Program-made: the position numbers and the translations under genes
The notes under the pieces: generated by a model
What the model was told of the DNA's origin: nothing
The model's input: the letters and a program-made list of their open reading frames with translations, nothing else
Database searches by the model: none
DNA from: Novosphingobium huizhouense
GTDB lineage: Bacteria; Pseudomonadota; Alphaproteobacteria; Sphingomonadales; Sphingomonadaceae
Assembly: GCF_020179475.1 (NCBI RefSeq)
Contig: NZ_JAILXZ010000003.1
Coordinates: 62,001-126,000 of the forward strand
DNA: 64,000 bases
Direction of reading: 5' to 3'
Part shown: one piece after another, positions 27,644 to 37,143 of the stretch
Numbering within the stretch: the first letter of the stretch is position 1
How the letters are laid out: each line of letters begins with the position of its first letter

Positions 27644-30097
27644 TCAGGTGCGCAGCCGCTCGATCCCCTGCGCCAGCGCGACGTAGAGCTTGCCCATGTC
27701 CGAGGACAGCAGCGTCACGCCCAGCGCATTGCCGTCGCGGGTCGACAGAAGCTGGCGCAGCATCGCCTCGAAATCATGGATGAAGCGATTGACGTGCTCG
27801 CGGAACTCGGCGTCCTGGGCATAGTGCTGCTGGACCGCGCGCGCCTCGGCATTGTCGAGCAACGACACCGCGCGCCGGGTGAAGATGCCCCGATCACCGC
27901 GCAGGTAGGAGGCCCAGGCCGATTGCGACACGTCGGCCGAGAACACCTTGGCGATGTCGATCGCGGTCGAATGCAGCGATTCGGTGATCAGCGCGGCGCG
28001 ACGCGCGAAGTCGTTGTTGACCTCTTCCTCGGCGCGCGCGCGGGCCCGCGCGATGCGATCCTCGAGCGCGGTGGCGAGTTCGCCCACCCGCGCCAGCTGG
28101 TCGGTCATCTGCACCGCGGTCTCGCGGCTCGACGAGGCGGCGACGTCGATCGCTTCTTCGAGCCGCGCCACCAGCTCGGCGCCGCGGCCCTGCAGCACGC
28201 GGACGATCGCGGCCTGGCTCGCTTCGTCGAGCCGCCCGGCCAGCGCCTCGACCTCGACGGCGACGCCTTCGCGCAAGGTTTCGCCGGTGCGGGTGGCCGC
28301 CGCATCGAGCTCGGCGATCGCGCCGCTCAGGCGGGCCTCGACTTCGCCCGACAGCGCCTCGCTGTCCGCCCGCGCGCCGGCCAGCGCGCGCCGCAGCGCC
28401 TCGAGCTGCGCTTCCTGTTCGGCCGCGCGCGCCGCGAAGGCCTCCTGCAGGGCCGCCACTTCGCCGGTGATCGCGGCGACATCCCCGCGCGTGCCGACGA
28501 TGCTTTCGGACAGCAGGCGGCCGCTGTCGCCAGCCTCGCGCAAGGAATCGCGCAGCGCCACCACGCGATCCTCGATCTTGTTGAGTCCGGCTTCGGTGCT
28601 GCGCAGCGCCTCGGGAATCTGCGTCCGGGTATGGTCGCCGCCGGCGCGGATCAGCTCGAGCAGGCGCACCGCGGATTCGGTCAGTTCGCCGATCTGCAGG
28701 TCGGTGCCCGACAGAGCCTCGCGCATCTGCACCAGCCGCGCGCCGAGCATTTCCATCGCCTTGTCGACGGTCGCCGCGGTCGCCGCCCCCTGTTCGCCCG
28801 AGGCGCGCAAGGTGGCCGAGAAGCCCGCCACGCGCTCGGCCACGGCATCGCAATGGTTCGCCAGCAGCCGCGCTTCCTCGCGCTGCTTGTCGCGCTGCGC
28901 CTCGACCGCGGCGTCGAGCCGGGCGAGCGTGTCGGCCAGCGCCTCGGCCGCCTGCGCCCCGGCGGCCGCGATCGCGCTGCGGCGCTCGCCGATCTGCCGG
29001 TCGAGCTCCGCCAGGCGCCGCTCGAGCGCGTCGCGCTGCTCGGCGAAATCCGCCTCGATCCGTGCGCGTCGTCCGCCAAGGTCCGCCTCGAACCGTTCGG
29101 TCTCACCGGCCAGCCGCGCCATCTGCTCGCCGAGCGCGGCAAGCGCGGCCTGCTCGCTGGCATCGAGCGCGGCGCGCCGTGCGGCGCTTTCGCGGTCGAG
29201 CGCGTCGAACCGTTCGGCGGCGGTCGCGCCGATCTGCTCGGCAGCGGCGGCGAAGGCTTCGAGCGCGGCATCGACCCGCTCGCGGACCTTGCCGACCTGG
29301 CGCTCGCTCGCCACGCCGAATTCGTTGAGCCGCTGGAAGCCGCTGACCAGGTCCTCGATCTGCACGTGCGCGGCGCGGCCGGCATTGCCGATGTTGTTGG
29401 TCAGGTCCTTGGCCGAATTGGCGATCACCGGCAGCTGCCCGCGCAGCTTTTCCATGTTGGCGAGCGCAAAGCCCGAAACCTCGCCGATGCGGTCGACCTG
29501 GGCGCCGTTGCCGGCGATCAGCTCCTGCAGCCGGTCGGCCGAACCCGACAGCCGGTCGACCGCGATGCGACCGAGCGCCTCGAGGTCGCGGCCCTGCGCC
29601 GCAATGAAGTCGCGCGCCAGCGCGAGTTCGGTGTTGACCGAGACGAGCCGCGCTTCGAGTCGGCCCGACTCTGCCGCCAGCAGCCGGGCCGCGTCGTTGA
29701 AGCGCAGCGTTTCACGGCGCGACGTGCGCAGCACCAGCAGCAGCGCGACCATCGCCACCAGCACCGGCATCGACCAGGTCGCAACCAGCTGTGCGCCTTC
29801 GGCCGGCGTGATCCCGGCGCGCAGCACGGCGAGATTGGCCCAGGCGAAGAACGCGCTCCACCCCGCGACGAACGCCGCCGCGACAAAGGGCGACCAGGCT
29901 CGGGGCAGGCTGGGCGCCTCCTCCTCCACATCTGGCCCGGAATCTGTCTCTGCATCGGGAGCGCCCGCGAACTCCCGGGCAGTCTCGAACGGTGGCGCGA
30001 CGGGATCGCGCGCCTCCGCCTGCGCACGCGCGTCCTCGACGCCGGAGCCATCGGCCCCGCCGCCATCGATCGGTATGATCCGCGATCCCCCAGTCAT
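27644..30097 (-). CDS. Large coiled-coil inner-membrane protein of unknown function
   Basis: 817 residues from ATG 30097; a start at 30148 would add 17. After an acidic, Pro-rich cytoplasmic N-terminus (about 1-75) come two transmembrane helices (PFVAAAFVAGWSAFFAW; MPVLVAMVALLLVL). Residues about 130-690 are almost wholly Ala/Glu/Arg/Leu-rich and predicted coiled coil, with blocks such as RLAGETERFEADLGGRR. The last 100 residues form a separate compact domain (DVSQSAWASYLRGDRGIFTRRAV ... LLSSDMGKLYVALAQG) that looks like the conserved part. No enzymatic motif. The layout suggests a membrane-anchored scaffold, like RmuC or chemoreceptor-type rods, but I recognise no family. Divergent from the 30331 gene. 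Confidence 0.8.
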   Translation of the reverse strand: MTGGSRIIPIDGGGADGSGVEDARAQAEARDPVAPPFETAREFAGAPDAETDSGPDVEEEAPSLPRAWSPFVAAAFVAGWSAFFAWANLAVLRAGITPAEGAQLVATWSMPVLVAMVALLLVLRTSRRETLRFNDAARLLAAESGRLEARLVSVNTELALARDFIAAQGRDLEALGRIAVDRLSGSADRLQELIAGNGAQVDRIGEVSGFALANMEKLRGQLPVIANSAKDLTNNIGNAGRAAHVQIEDLVSGFQRLNEFGVASERQVGKVRERVDAALEAFAAAAEQIGATAAERFDALDRESAARRAALDASEQAALAALGEQMARLAGETERFEADLGGRRARIEADFAEQRDALERRLAELDRQIGERRSAIAAAGAQAAEALADTLARLDAAVEAQRDKQREEARLLANHCDAVAERVAGFSATLRASGEQGAATAATVDKAMEMLGARLVQMREALSGTDLQIGELTESAVRLLELIRAGGDHTRTQIPEALRSTEAGLNKIEDRVVALRDSLREAGDSGRLLSESIVGTRGDVAAITGEVAALQEAFAARAAEQEAQLEALRRALAGARADSEALSGEVEARLSGAIAELDAAATRTGETLREGVAVEVEALAGRLDEASQAAIVRVLQGRGAELVARLEEAIDVAASSSRETAVQMTDQLARVGELATALEDRIARARARAEEEVNNDFARRAALITESLHSTAIDIAKVFSADVSQSAWASYLRGDRGIFTRRAVSLLDNAEARAVQQHYAQDAEFREHVNRFIHDFEAMLRQLLSTRDGNALGVTLLSSDMGKLYVALAQGIERLRT

Positions 30098-30330
30098 GCG
30101 CGCGTCATACCATGGCTTGCCTCGTTCCATAAAGCCCGGGAGAAGCAATACCGCCGATTGCGTTGCATCGGCTGGTCGCGCCGTCTCCCGCCGGCTCCCC
30201 CCACATGCCCGCGCCGGCTCGCCCGCGCCGGGTGCGTCCCCGATCGAGTCGGCGGTGCATCCTTGTTGCCCCCGGCTTGGCAGCGCGGGCGCTGCGCCCT
30301 ACGGTGCGCCGCTTCAGGAGAACCAACCGC

Positions 30331-31590
30331 TTGCGCGTCGCCTTACTTTCGTCGCTGGATACCCTTCCGGGCGAGCCGCAGATCCTGCGCGGCAGCCTGC
30401 TCGTCGGCGGGCGCACGGTGTTGCGCCACCAGCTGGCGCTGGCGCTGGCATTCGGCTGCAAGCGCATCGTCGCGCTGTCGGAGAACCTCACCGGCGAGCT
30501 CGTCGCGCTCCAGCACGTCGCCGAGCAGCAGGGCGCGCGCTTCCACGTTGTCGCCAGCACCCGCGCGATCGTGCCGCTGGTCGCGCCCGAGGACGAGCTG
30601 CTGGTCGTGGCCGATGGCCTGCTTGCCCTGCCGGTCGACGCGCTCGCGCTGCTCGAGAAGGCGCCGGGCGTCCTCACCTTGCCGGTCGAGGCCGGGATCG
30701 CGGCGGGCTTCGAGCGCATCGACATCAACCACGCCTTTGCCGGGATGATGCGGCTGCCCGGCCGGATCGTGGCGGGGCTGGGCGACCTGCCTTCGGAATG
30801 GAACCCGGTGTCCGCGCTGCTCCGGCTGGCGGTCCAGGCGCGCCAGCCGATGCGCGACCTGCCCGGTGCCATGCTCGGCGAGGCGCGCTGGCAACTGGTC
30901 CGCAGCGAAGCCGAGGCGCAGCAGGTCGAGCGGCGCTGGCTGGCGCACAATTCCGCGGCCGATCCCTCGGTCGCGCCGGTCGCGGTGCTGGCGGCGGTGG
31001 CGCTGCGCTATGCCGGGCCGTCGCTGCTCCATGCGGGGACGCGGCCGCCGGTGATCCGGCTGGGCGCGCTGGTGCTGCTGCTGCTGGCGCTGGGCGCGGG
31101 CTGGTTCGGCTGGACGCCGGTCGGTCTCCTCCTTTGCGCGCTGGCCGCGGTGATCGCGTCCGGCGCCGACAAGCTGGCGCAGATCGAGCGCAACGCCCTG
31201 CTCGCGGGGCCGTTGCGCGCGCTGCTGGCGCCGCTCGTGGCGATCGCGCTCGATGTCGCGATCGTCGCGCTTTGCGCCTGGCGCAGCAGCCTCGCGCTCG
31301 CGCCCGGCGCGACCGGCCTGCTGCGCTGGTTCGCGCCGCTGGTGCTGGTGCTGCTGCTGCGGCTGCTGGCGATCGTCGCGCCGCCGTCGCGTACGGCCGA
31401 ATGGCTGGGCGATCGCCTGGCGCTCGCCCTGGCGCTTTCCGCCATGTCCCTGCTTTCCGCCTTCGACGGCGCGCTGGCGGGGTCGATCATCGCACTTCTG
31501 GGGGGATGTGTGGTCTGGCTGAGGAAGGTCCGCAGCGGACCGACCCGCGATGGACAAGCACCTAACCCGGCATTAACCAGCAACGCCTAA
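30331..31590 (+). CDS. Membrane protein with nucleotidyltransferase-like N-terminus
   Basis: 419 residues from TTG 30331, chosen because AGGAG (30316-30320) precedes it and conserved-looking sequence begins RVALLSSLDTLPGE; the frame is open back to 30163. The N-terminal 170 residues resemble an NTP-transferase fold: GSLLVGGRTVLRHQLALALA parallels the sugar-nucleotidyltransferase pattern 'G-x-P-x-L...', followed by GCKRIVALSE and an acidic DELLVVADGLLA strand. The C-terminal part has about five or six transmembrane helices (about 245-400) without the CDP-alcohol phosphotransferase signature. Function unknown. Followed after 9 bases by the DUF2336 gene, so probably one operon. Confidence 0.72.
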   Translation: MRVALLSSLDTLPGEPQILRGSLLVGGRTVLRHQLALALAFGCKRIVALSENLTGELVALQHVAEQQGARFHVVASTRAIVPLVAPEDELLVVADGLLALPVDALALLEKAPGVLTLPVEAGIAAGFERIDINHAFAGMMRLPGRIVAGLGDLPSEWNPVSALLRLAVQARQPMRDLPGAMLGEARWQLVRSEAEAQQVERRWLAHNSAADPSVAPVAVLAAVALRYAGPSLLHAGTRPPVIRLGALVLLLLALGAGWFGWTPVGLLLCALAAVIASGADKLAQIERNALLAGPLRALLAPLVAIALDVAIVALCAWRSSLALAPGATGLLRWFAPLVLVLLLRLLAIVAPPSRTAEWLGDRLALALALSAMSLLSAFDGALAGSIIALLGGCVVWLRKVRSGPTRDGQAPNPALTSNA

Positions 31591-31599
31591 GAGCGTCGC

Positions 31600-32565
31600 A
31601 TGGCCATTCCCGCATCATCCGACGGCGCACCCCGAGCGATCGAGGCTTTGTTGCGGGACGAACTCGTCGCAGCCGACCGGCTGATTGCCAACAACGGGCC
31701 GATCCTCGCCCATCTCCTGCGCAGCGACGACAACTCCATCTTCAGCGACGAGATCGTCGCCCGGGTTCGCGGCATGTTCCACGATCTCGCGCGCCAGCTG
31801 GTCATGGCGCTGGCCGAGGCCGCGGGGCAGGGCGATCCGCAGGAGTGGGCGCAGGCCGGGGCCGACGAGCTCTCGGCGCGGCTGATCGCCGATCGCGCGC
31901 TGCTCGCGCATCTCCACGCGCTCTCGCTCGAATGGCAGCTGACCGAGCGGCTCGAGGGCCGGATCGCGCTCGATCCGGTGCTGCCCCCGCTGCTCCAGGC
32001 GCGGATCGCGGCGGGCGATGCGGTCGCCTCGGCCACCGCGATGAACCTGCTGGCGGCGCAGGCGCGCTTTGGCCAGGCGCAGCGACGCATGCAGCTTTCC
32101 GTCGCCGAACTGCCCGCGCCGCTGCTGGCCGCCGCGGTACGCGCGCTGGGGGCGGTCGCGGGCGAGGGCGAGGAGGCGCAGCGCATCACCGCGCTTGCCG
32201 CGCAGCGCCTGCGCCAGCGCAGCGAACCGGGCCGCAATCGCCTCGTCCTGATCGACCAGGTGCTCGCCTCGATGCCCGGCGTCGAGGCCGCGCAGGCGCT
32301 GTCGATCGAGAACGCGGGCGTCGCGATCTTCCTCTCCGCGCTGGCCGCAGGCGCCGGCCTCACGCGCGAAATGGCGGTTATGGCCACCACCGAGACGCAG
32401 TTCTCGCGGCTCGCGCTCGCGCTCGGCGCCTGTGGCGTCGGGGCCGAGGCGGTCACCGCGCAGTTCATGGCGCTGCATCCCGACATCGGCTTGCCCGAGG
32501 GGCTGGGCGCGCTCCATCCCGATCGCGCCGCGGCAATCCTCGCCGAAGCGGCCAACGACGGATGA
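31600..32565 (+). CDS. DUF2336 domain protein
   Basis: 321 residues, all helical in character, with HEAT-like repeating Ala/Leu helices. The segment RFGQAQRRMQLSVAELPAPLL and later FSRLALALGACGVGAEAVTAQF are typical of alphaproteobacterial DUF2336 proteins. It has no transmembrane segment. The stop overlaps the following kinase-like gene by ATGA, so the two are translationally coupled and probably act together. DUF2336 proteins have no established biochemical role. Confidence 0.78.
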   Translation: MAIPASSDGAPRAIEALLRDELVAADRLIANNGPILAHLLRSDDNSIFSDEIVARVRGMFHDLARQLVMALAEAAGQGDPQEWAQAGADELSARLIADRALLAHLHALSLEWQLTERLEGRIALDPVLPPLLQARIAAGDAVASATAMNLLAAQARFGQAQRRMQLSVAELPAPLLAAAVRALGAVAGEGEEAQRITALAAQRLRQRSEPGRNRLVLIDQVLASMPGVEAAQALSIENAGVAIFLSALAAGAGLTREMAVMATTETQFSRLALALGACGVGAEAVTAQFMALHPDIGLPEGLGALHPDRAAAILAEAANDG

Positions 32566-33938
32566 GCGCGCCGGGCCCGGTGCGGGCGCGATCCGACGCG
32601 GCGAACTGGCTGGTCGAAGCGGACGAGCCGCTCGCCGGGCTGCAACTGCGCTGCGGCGGACGGCTTCCGGGCCCGATCGCGATTCCGGGCCTGCTCGCGC
32701 TGGTGCGCAAGGCGCGCCGCGCGCGCCTGCCGCTGTCGCGAAGCATCGTCGCGGTCGACGAAGGGCGCTCGATCTCGGCCTGGGTCTCGGTGCGCCCGAC
32801 CGCCGAGATGACCTTCATCGAGGCGAGCCAGTGGCGGCCGACCGGCGAAGTCCAGCCCGCGGGCGAGTTGCAGCCCGACGAGGATCTGCTTCGCCAGCTG
32901 GCCGAAGGCGACCTGCTGCTCGATGGCGAGCAGCGCGTGCTCGCGGCCGACTTGCGCGCCGCCGACCTGCAGGGCTGGTCGGCCGCGGTGCACCAGGGGC
33001 TCGGGCGGTTCTGGACCGATTTCGTCCGGCTCGACCGCGCCGGGCAGCGCCAGCCGCTGCACTGGCGCCTGCTCGACGACGCGACCTTCACCGTGCCCGG
33101 ATCGATGCGTCGCTGGCGCGCCCGCATCCTGCCGCAGGGCGGCGGCGGGTTCGAACTGCTCGTCATTCCCGAGGCGATCGACCGCCTGCCGCACGAACTG
33201 GCCGATACGGTGACCACCCAGCCGGCCTGGAACAGCCTGCTCGGCCGCGATCTCGCGCCCGCGCTGCGCCAGCCGATCACCCGCATCATCGCCAATGCCG
33301 AGACCATCCGCACGCGCCTTGCCGGGCCGCTGGTCGACGAATACGTCGCCTACGCCAACGACATCGCCGAGGCCGGGCGGCACCTGATGGGACTGATCGA
33401 GGATCTCGCCGATCTCGAGGCGGTCGAGGCCTCCGATTTCAGCCCGGCGCCCGATCACATCGACCTTGCCGACTGCGCCCGGCGCGCGGCGGGCATCCTG
33501 TCGGTCCGCGCGCAGGAATCGGGCATCGTCGTCGAATGTCCGGGCGTTGCCGAAAGCGCGCCGGCGATCGGCGAGTTCCGCCGGGTCCTCCAGGTCCTGC
33601 TCAACCTGCTGTCGAATGCGCTGCGCTATACCCCGGGCGGCTCGACGGTGCGCATCGCGGTCGGCAGCGAAGGCGCGACGGCCTGGGTCTCGGTCGCCGA
33701 CGAAGGCGAAGGGCTGACCGAGGCCCAGGCCGGCCGCGTGTTCGACAAGTTCGAACGGCTCGGGCGCAGCGGCGATGGCGGCAGCGGGCTCGGCCTCTAC
33801 ATTTCGCGGCGGCTGGCCAAGGCGATGGGGGGCGATCTCAGGGTCGCGCCGACGCCGGGCGAAGGCGCCTGCTTCATCCTCTCGCTGCCCGCCGACCGCG
33901 CCGGCGAAGCGGCCGTGCGCGCCGCCGGCGCGAGCTGA
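32562..33938 (+). CDS. Histidine-kinase-like protein lacking the phosphoacceptor His
   Basis: 458 residues, soluble. The N-terminal 220 residues have a PAS-like character without a recognised signature. The dimerisation helix reads DLAPALRQPITRII where active kinases have (S/A)HELRTPL: the position of the phosphorylated His is P233. The ATPase domain (about 300-450) is intact: N-box NLLSNALRYTPGG, G1 VADEGEGL, F-box FDKFERLGRS, G2 GGSGLGLYISRRL. It may therefore bind ATP and signal by conformation or phosphorylate nothing itself. Co-translated with DUF2336. No response regulator is adjacent. Confidence 0.85.
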   Translation: MSAPGPVRARSDAANWLVEADEPLAGLQLRCGGRLPGPIAIPGLLALVRKARRARLPLSRSIVAVDEGRSISAWVSVRPTAEMTFIEASQWRPTGEVQPAGELQPDEDLLRQLAEGDLLLDGEQRVLAADLRAADLQGWSAAVHQGLGRFWTDFVRLDRAGQRQPLHWRLLDDATFTVPGSMRRWRARILPQGGGGFELLVIPEAIDRLPHELADTVTTQPAWNSLLGRDLAPALRQPITRIIANAETIRTRLAGPLVDEYVAYANDIAEAGRHLMGLIEDLADLEAVEASDFSPAPDHIDLADCARRAAGILSVRAQESGIVVECPGVAESAPAIGEFRRVLQVLLNLLSNALRYTPGGSTVRIAVGSEGATAWVSVADEGEGLTEAQAGRVFDKFERLGRSGDGGSGLGLYISRRLAKAMGGDLRVAPTPGEGACFILSLPADRAGEAAVRAAGAS

Positions 33939-33974
33939 GCGCCGATTACCGAAGGGGCGGACGCGCCGGTCGGT

Positions 33975-34163
33975 TCAGCGCCGGCGCGCGACGCGCAGCA
34001 ACAGCACCAGCCCGAGCGCGGCCAGCAGCAGGCCCCACAGCGCCCACTGTCTTTCGCCGACCATGAACGAGGACGGCCAGGGCACGATCCCCGTGCCCTG
34101 GCCGATCCAGACGATTCCGATGACGAGCGCGGCGATGCCGACGATCCGGAAGAGCATCGTCAT
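33975..34163 (-). CDS. Small two-helix membrane protein
   Basis: 62 residues from ATG 34163 (a second ATG two codons later is possible). Two transmembrane helices (FRIVGIAALVIGIVWIGQG and ALWGLLLAALGLVLLL) joined by a short loop GIVPWPSSFMVGERQW, ending in RVARRR. This pattern, with G-x-P-x-SFM, is common in short alphaproteobacterial proteins of unknown function. It ends 36 bases after the kinase-like gene, convergent, and starts just downstream of the gltA tail fragment. Confidence 0.7.
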   Translation of the reverse strand: MTMLFRIVGIAALVIGIVWIGQGTGIVPWPSSFMVGERQWALWGLLLAALGLVLLLRVARRR

Positions 34164-34185
34164 GGCCGCGGTCGTCGTCCCTCGT

Positions 34186-34245
34186 TCAGCGCTGCGTGAT
34201 CGGCACGTAGTCGCGCTGCGTCGGGCCGGTGTGGAGTTGGCCCGC
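34186..34245 (-). pseudogene. Duplicated 3' end of citrate synthase
   Basis: Read on the minus strand this ends QLHTGPTQRDYVPITQR-stop, against [17 protein letters not shown]-stop of gltA 109 bases away. About five base differences in the last 51 bases. Upstream of this the similarity to gltA is lost within a few codons. It is a non-functional remnant: there is no start and no upstream coding sequence. See findings. Confidence 0.85.
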
Positions 34246-34267
34246 CCGGTTTTCCTTGGAAAACCGG
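34246..34267 (-). terminator. Perfect hairpin downstream of gltA
   Basis: CCGGTTTTCC-TT-GGAAAACCGG is a perfect 10-base inverted repeat, located 28 bases after the gltA stop and between the real tail and the duplicated tail. There is no long T-run on the minus strand, so termination strength is uncertain. Confidence 0.5.
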
Positions 34268-34294
34268 CTCGCATTGACTCCGCGCCTCACGCGT

Positions 34295-35581
34295 TCAGCG
34301 CTGCGAGATCGGCACGTAGTCGCGCGCCGTCGGGCCGGTGTAGAGCTGGCGCGGACGGCCGATCTTCTGGCCGGGGTCGCTGATCATTTCGTTCCACTGC
34401 GCGACCCAGCCGACGGTGCGGGCGAGCGCGAAGAGCACGGTGAACATCGTGGTCGGGAAGCCGATCGCCGAGAGGATGATGCCCGAATAGAAGTCGACGT
34501 TCGGGAACAGCTTCTTCTCGATGAAGTAGGGATCGTTCAGCGCGATCTCTTCAAGGCGCAGCGCGGTTTCGAACAGCGGATCGTTGACCTTGAGCGCGTC
34601 GAACACCTCGCGCACGGTCTTCTGCATCACGGTCGCGCGCGGGTCGTAGTTCTTGTAGACGCGGTGGCCGAAGCCCATCAGGCGGAACGGATCGTTCTTG
34701 TCCTTGGCGCGCTCGATGTAGTGCGGAATCTTGTCGGGCGTGCCGATTTCCTTGAGCATGTTGAGCGCGGCTTCGTTGGCGCCGCCATGCGCCGGGCCCC
34801 ACAGGCAGGCGATGCCCGCCGCCATGCACGCGAACGGGTTGGCGCCCGACGAGCCGGCGAGGCGCACGGTCGAGGTCGAGGCGTTCTGCTCGTGGTCGGC
34901 ATGGAGGATGAAGATGCGGTCCATCGCCTTTTCGACCGCCGGGATCACCTCGTATTCCTCGGCCGGCACGCCGAAGGTCATGCGCAGGAAGTTGCCGGTG
35001 TAGGACAGCTTGTTGTCGGGGTAGAGGAACGGCTGGCCGACCGAATACTTGTAGGCCATCGCCGCGATCGTCGGGATCTTGGCGATCAGGCGGTGCGAGC
35101 TGATCTTGCGGTGCACCGGATCGGAGATGTCGGTGCTGTCGTGGTAGAACGCCGAAAGCGCGCCGACCACGCCGCACATCACCGCCATCGGGTGCGCGTC
35201 GCGGCGGAAGCCGCTGTAGAAGCTCGACAGCTGTTCGTGCACCATGGTGTGGCGCGTGATCGTGCGGGTGAACTCGTCGAGCTCGGCCTGGTTCGGCAGT
35301 TCGCCGTTGAGCAGCAGGTAGCTGACTTCCATGAACGAGCTGTGCTCGGCGAGCTGGCCGATCGGATAGCCGCGGTGGAGCAGGACGCCTTCGTCGCCGT
35401 CGATGTAGGTGAGCGCGGAATCGCAGCTCGCGGTCGAGGTGAAGCCGGGGTCATAGGTGAACATGCCGGTCGCGCCGTAGAGCTTGCGGATGTCGATGAC
35501 GTCCGGGCCGATCGTGCCGCTCTTCACCGGCATCTCGATGGTCTTGCCATCGGCGGTCAAGGTCGCCTGGTTCTCGCTCAC
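34295..35581 (-). CDS. gltA: Citrate synthase
   Basis: 428 residues from GTG 35581 with a strong AAGGAGGG upstream. Hexameric type II citrate synthase: ITYIDGDEG region, the His-containing active-site strands ([37 protein letters not shown]) and the terminal [16 protein letters not shown]. It condenses oxaloacetate and acetyl-CoA at the entry of the TCA cycle and is probably NADH-sensitive by family. gltX lies 54 bases upstream on the same strand. A copy of its last 17 codons lies downstream. Confidence 0.98.
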   Translation of the reverse strand: MSENQATLTADGKTIEMPVKSGTIGPDVIDIRKLYGATGMFTYDPGFTSTASCDSALTYIDGDEGVLLHRGYPIGQLAEHSSFMEVSYLLLNGELPNQAELDEFTRTITRHTMVHEQLSSFYSGFRRDAHPMAVMCGVVGALSAFYHDSTDISDPVHRKISSHRLIAKIPTIAAMAYKYSVGQPFLYPDNKLSYTGNFLRMTFGVPAEEYEVIPAVEKAMDRIFILHADHEQNASTSTVRLAGSSGANPFACMAAGIACLWGPAHGGANEAALNMLKEIGTPDKIPHYIERAKDKNDPFRLMGFGHRVYKNYDPRATVMQKTVREVFDALKVNDPLFETALRLEEIALNDPYFIEKKLFPNVDFYSGIILSAIGFPTTMFTVLFALARTVGWVAQWNEMISDPGQKIGRPRQLYTGPTARDYVPISQR

Positions 35582-35635
35582 GCTATGCCCTCCTTGTGTT
35601 CTGTATGTGTCTGGTATGCCTGTGCATCCGGTGGA

Positions 35636-37114
35636 TCACGCTGCCTGGTCGCGAATGCGCGCCAGCGACTCGTCCTTGCCCAGAAGCGTCAGTACGTCGA
35701 AAATTCCGGGCGAGGTAGTCGTCCCGGTCAGGCTCGCACGCAAGGGTTGCGCCAGCTTGCCTAGCCCAAGTCCGAGGTCCTCGGCCATTGCCTTGAGCGA
35801 CGCTTCGAGCGCCTCGAGGTTCCAGTCGGTTTCGGCCTCGAGCCGGTCGGCGATCCGCGCCAGCAGGCCGCGCGCCTCGTCGGTGAGGAGGCCGCTCGCC
35901 TTCTCGTCGACCGCCAGCGGGCGCTGCGCGAACAGGAACAGGCTGCCGCGGGCAAGATCGTTGAGGTCGGCCGCGCGTACCTTGAGCACCGGCATCGCCT
36001 TCGTCAGCAGCGCGACATCGCGCGCGGCATCGAACGTGCCGACCAGCGCCGGCAGCCGTTCGGCCACCAGCGCGGCCAGCCGTGCATCGTCCGCCTCGCG
36101 GATATAGTGCCCGTTGAGGTTCAGCAGCTTCTTGAAGTCGAAGCGCGAGGCGCCCTTGTTGACGTTGCCGATGTCGAACCAGGCGATCGCCTGGGCAGTG
36201 CTGATGATTTCCTCGTCGCCGTGGCCCCAGCCCAGCCGCATCAGGTAGTTGAGCACGGCTTCGGGCAGCAGGCCCATCTCGTCGCGATAGGCATCGACGC
36301 CGAGCGCGCCGTGGCGCTTGGACAGCTTGGCCCCGTCGGCGCCGTGGATCAGCGGGATGTGGGCATAGGTGGGATCGGGCCAGTTGCCCTCGATCGCGTG
36401 CATCGCCCGGATCAGCACGAGCTGGCGGAAGGCGTTGTTGATGTGGTCATCGCCGCGGATCACGTGGGTCACCCCCATGTCGTGGTCGTCGACTACCACC
36501 GCCAGCATATAGGTGGGTGTGCCGTCGCTGCGCAGGATCACGTAGTCGTCGATCTCGACGTTCTGGACCGTGATCGACCCCTGGACGAGATCCTCGATCA
36601 CCGTCTCGCCTTCGCGCGGCGCCTTGATCCGCACGACGTAGGGCTTGTCCGCCGGCCATTCGGCGGGCCCTGCCTCGCGCCAGGGGCTCTGGATGCGGAA
36701 CGGGCGCTTTTCGGCCTGCGCCGCCTCGCGCATCGCGGCGAGTTCGTCCTGCGTCAGGTAGCAGCGATAGGCGTGGCCGGCATCGAGCAGCAGCCGCGCG
36801 ACTTCCGCGTGGCGGGCCGACCGGGCGAACTGGAACACCGCCGGTTCGTCGCCGCCAAGGCCCAGCCAATCGAGGCCGTCGAAGATCGCCTCGATCGCGG
36901 CGTCGGTCGAACGCGCGCGGTCGGTATCCTCGATCCGCAGCAGGTAGGTGCCGCCGTGGTGGCGCGCGAACAGCCAGTTGAACAGCGCGGTGCGCGCGCC
37001 GCCGATATGGAGGTAGCCGGTCGGGGAAGGGGCGAAACGGGTAACCACGCCGGTGCGGTCGCCACCGCCGGCAAGAGCCGATCCTGCAGAAACGGTATCA
37101 GTGGCGCTTGCCAT
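35636..37114 (-). CDS. gltX: Glutamyl-tRNA synthetase
   Basis: 492 residues from ATG 37114. Class I synthetase signatures are present: the HIGH-type [18 protein letters not shown], the KMSKS-type KLSKRHG, and the Rossmann insert [12 protein letters not shown]. It charges tRNA-Glu (and possibly tRNA-Gln for transamidation, as usual in alphaproteobacteria). It is divergent from comEC with 29 bases between the chosen starts, so both promoters must overlap the coding starts. Confidence 0.97.
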   Translation of the reverse strand: MASATDTVSAGSALAGGGDRTGVVTRFAPSPTGYLHIGGARTALFNWLFARHHGGTYLLRIEDTDRARSTDAAIEAIFDGLDWLGLGGDEPAVFQFARSARHAEVARLLLDAGHAYRCYLTQDELAAMREAAQAEKRPFRIQSPWREAGPAEWPADKPYVVRIKAPREGETVIEDLVQGSITVQNVEIDDYVILRSDGTPTYMLAVVVDDHDMGVTHVIRGDDHINNAFRQLVLIRAMHAIEGNWPDPTYAHIPLIHGADGAKLSKRHGALGVDAYRDEMGLLPEAVLNYLMRLGWGHGDEEIISTAQAIAWFDIGNVNKGASRFDFKKLLNLNGHYIREADDARLAALVAERLPALVGTFDAARDVALLTKAMPVLKVRAADLNDLARGSLFLFAQRPLAVDEKASGLLTDEARGLLARIADRLEAETDWNLEALEASLKAMAEDLGLGLGKLAQPLRASLTGTTTSPGIFDVLTLLGKDESLARIRDQAA

Positions 37115-37143
37115 TTTCGGAACGCGATCCTTCCAGTGTTCTT

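Noticed and set aside
27776-30748. 990-codon and 1205-codon open frames opposite the coiled-coil gene
   Set aside because: Shadows of the Ala/Glu/Arg coiled-coil protein; they run across the promoter region into other genes and contain only low-complexity sequence. The minus-strand frame has two clean transmembrane helices and a structured end.
34186-34297. Prophage or genomic island attachment site at gltA
   Set aside because: The duplicated tail would fit an att scar, but there is no integrase, no foreign gene and only 109 bases between the copies; kept as a remnant only.
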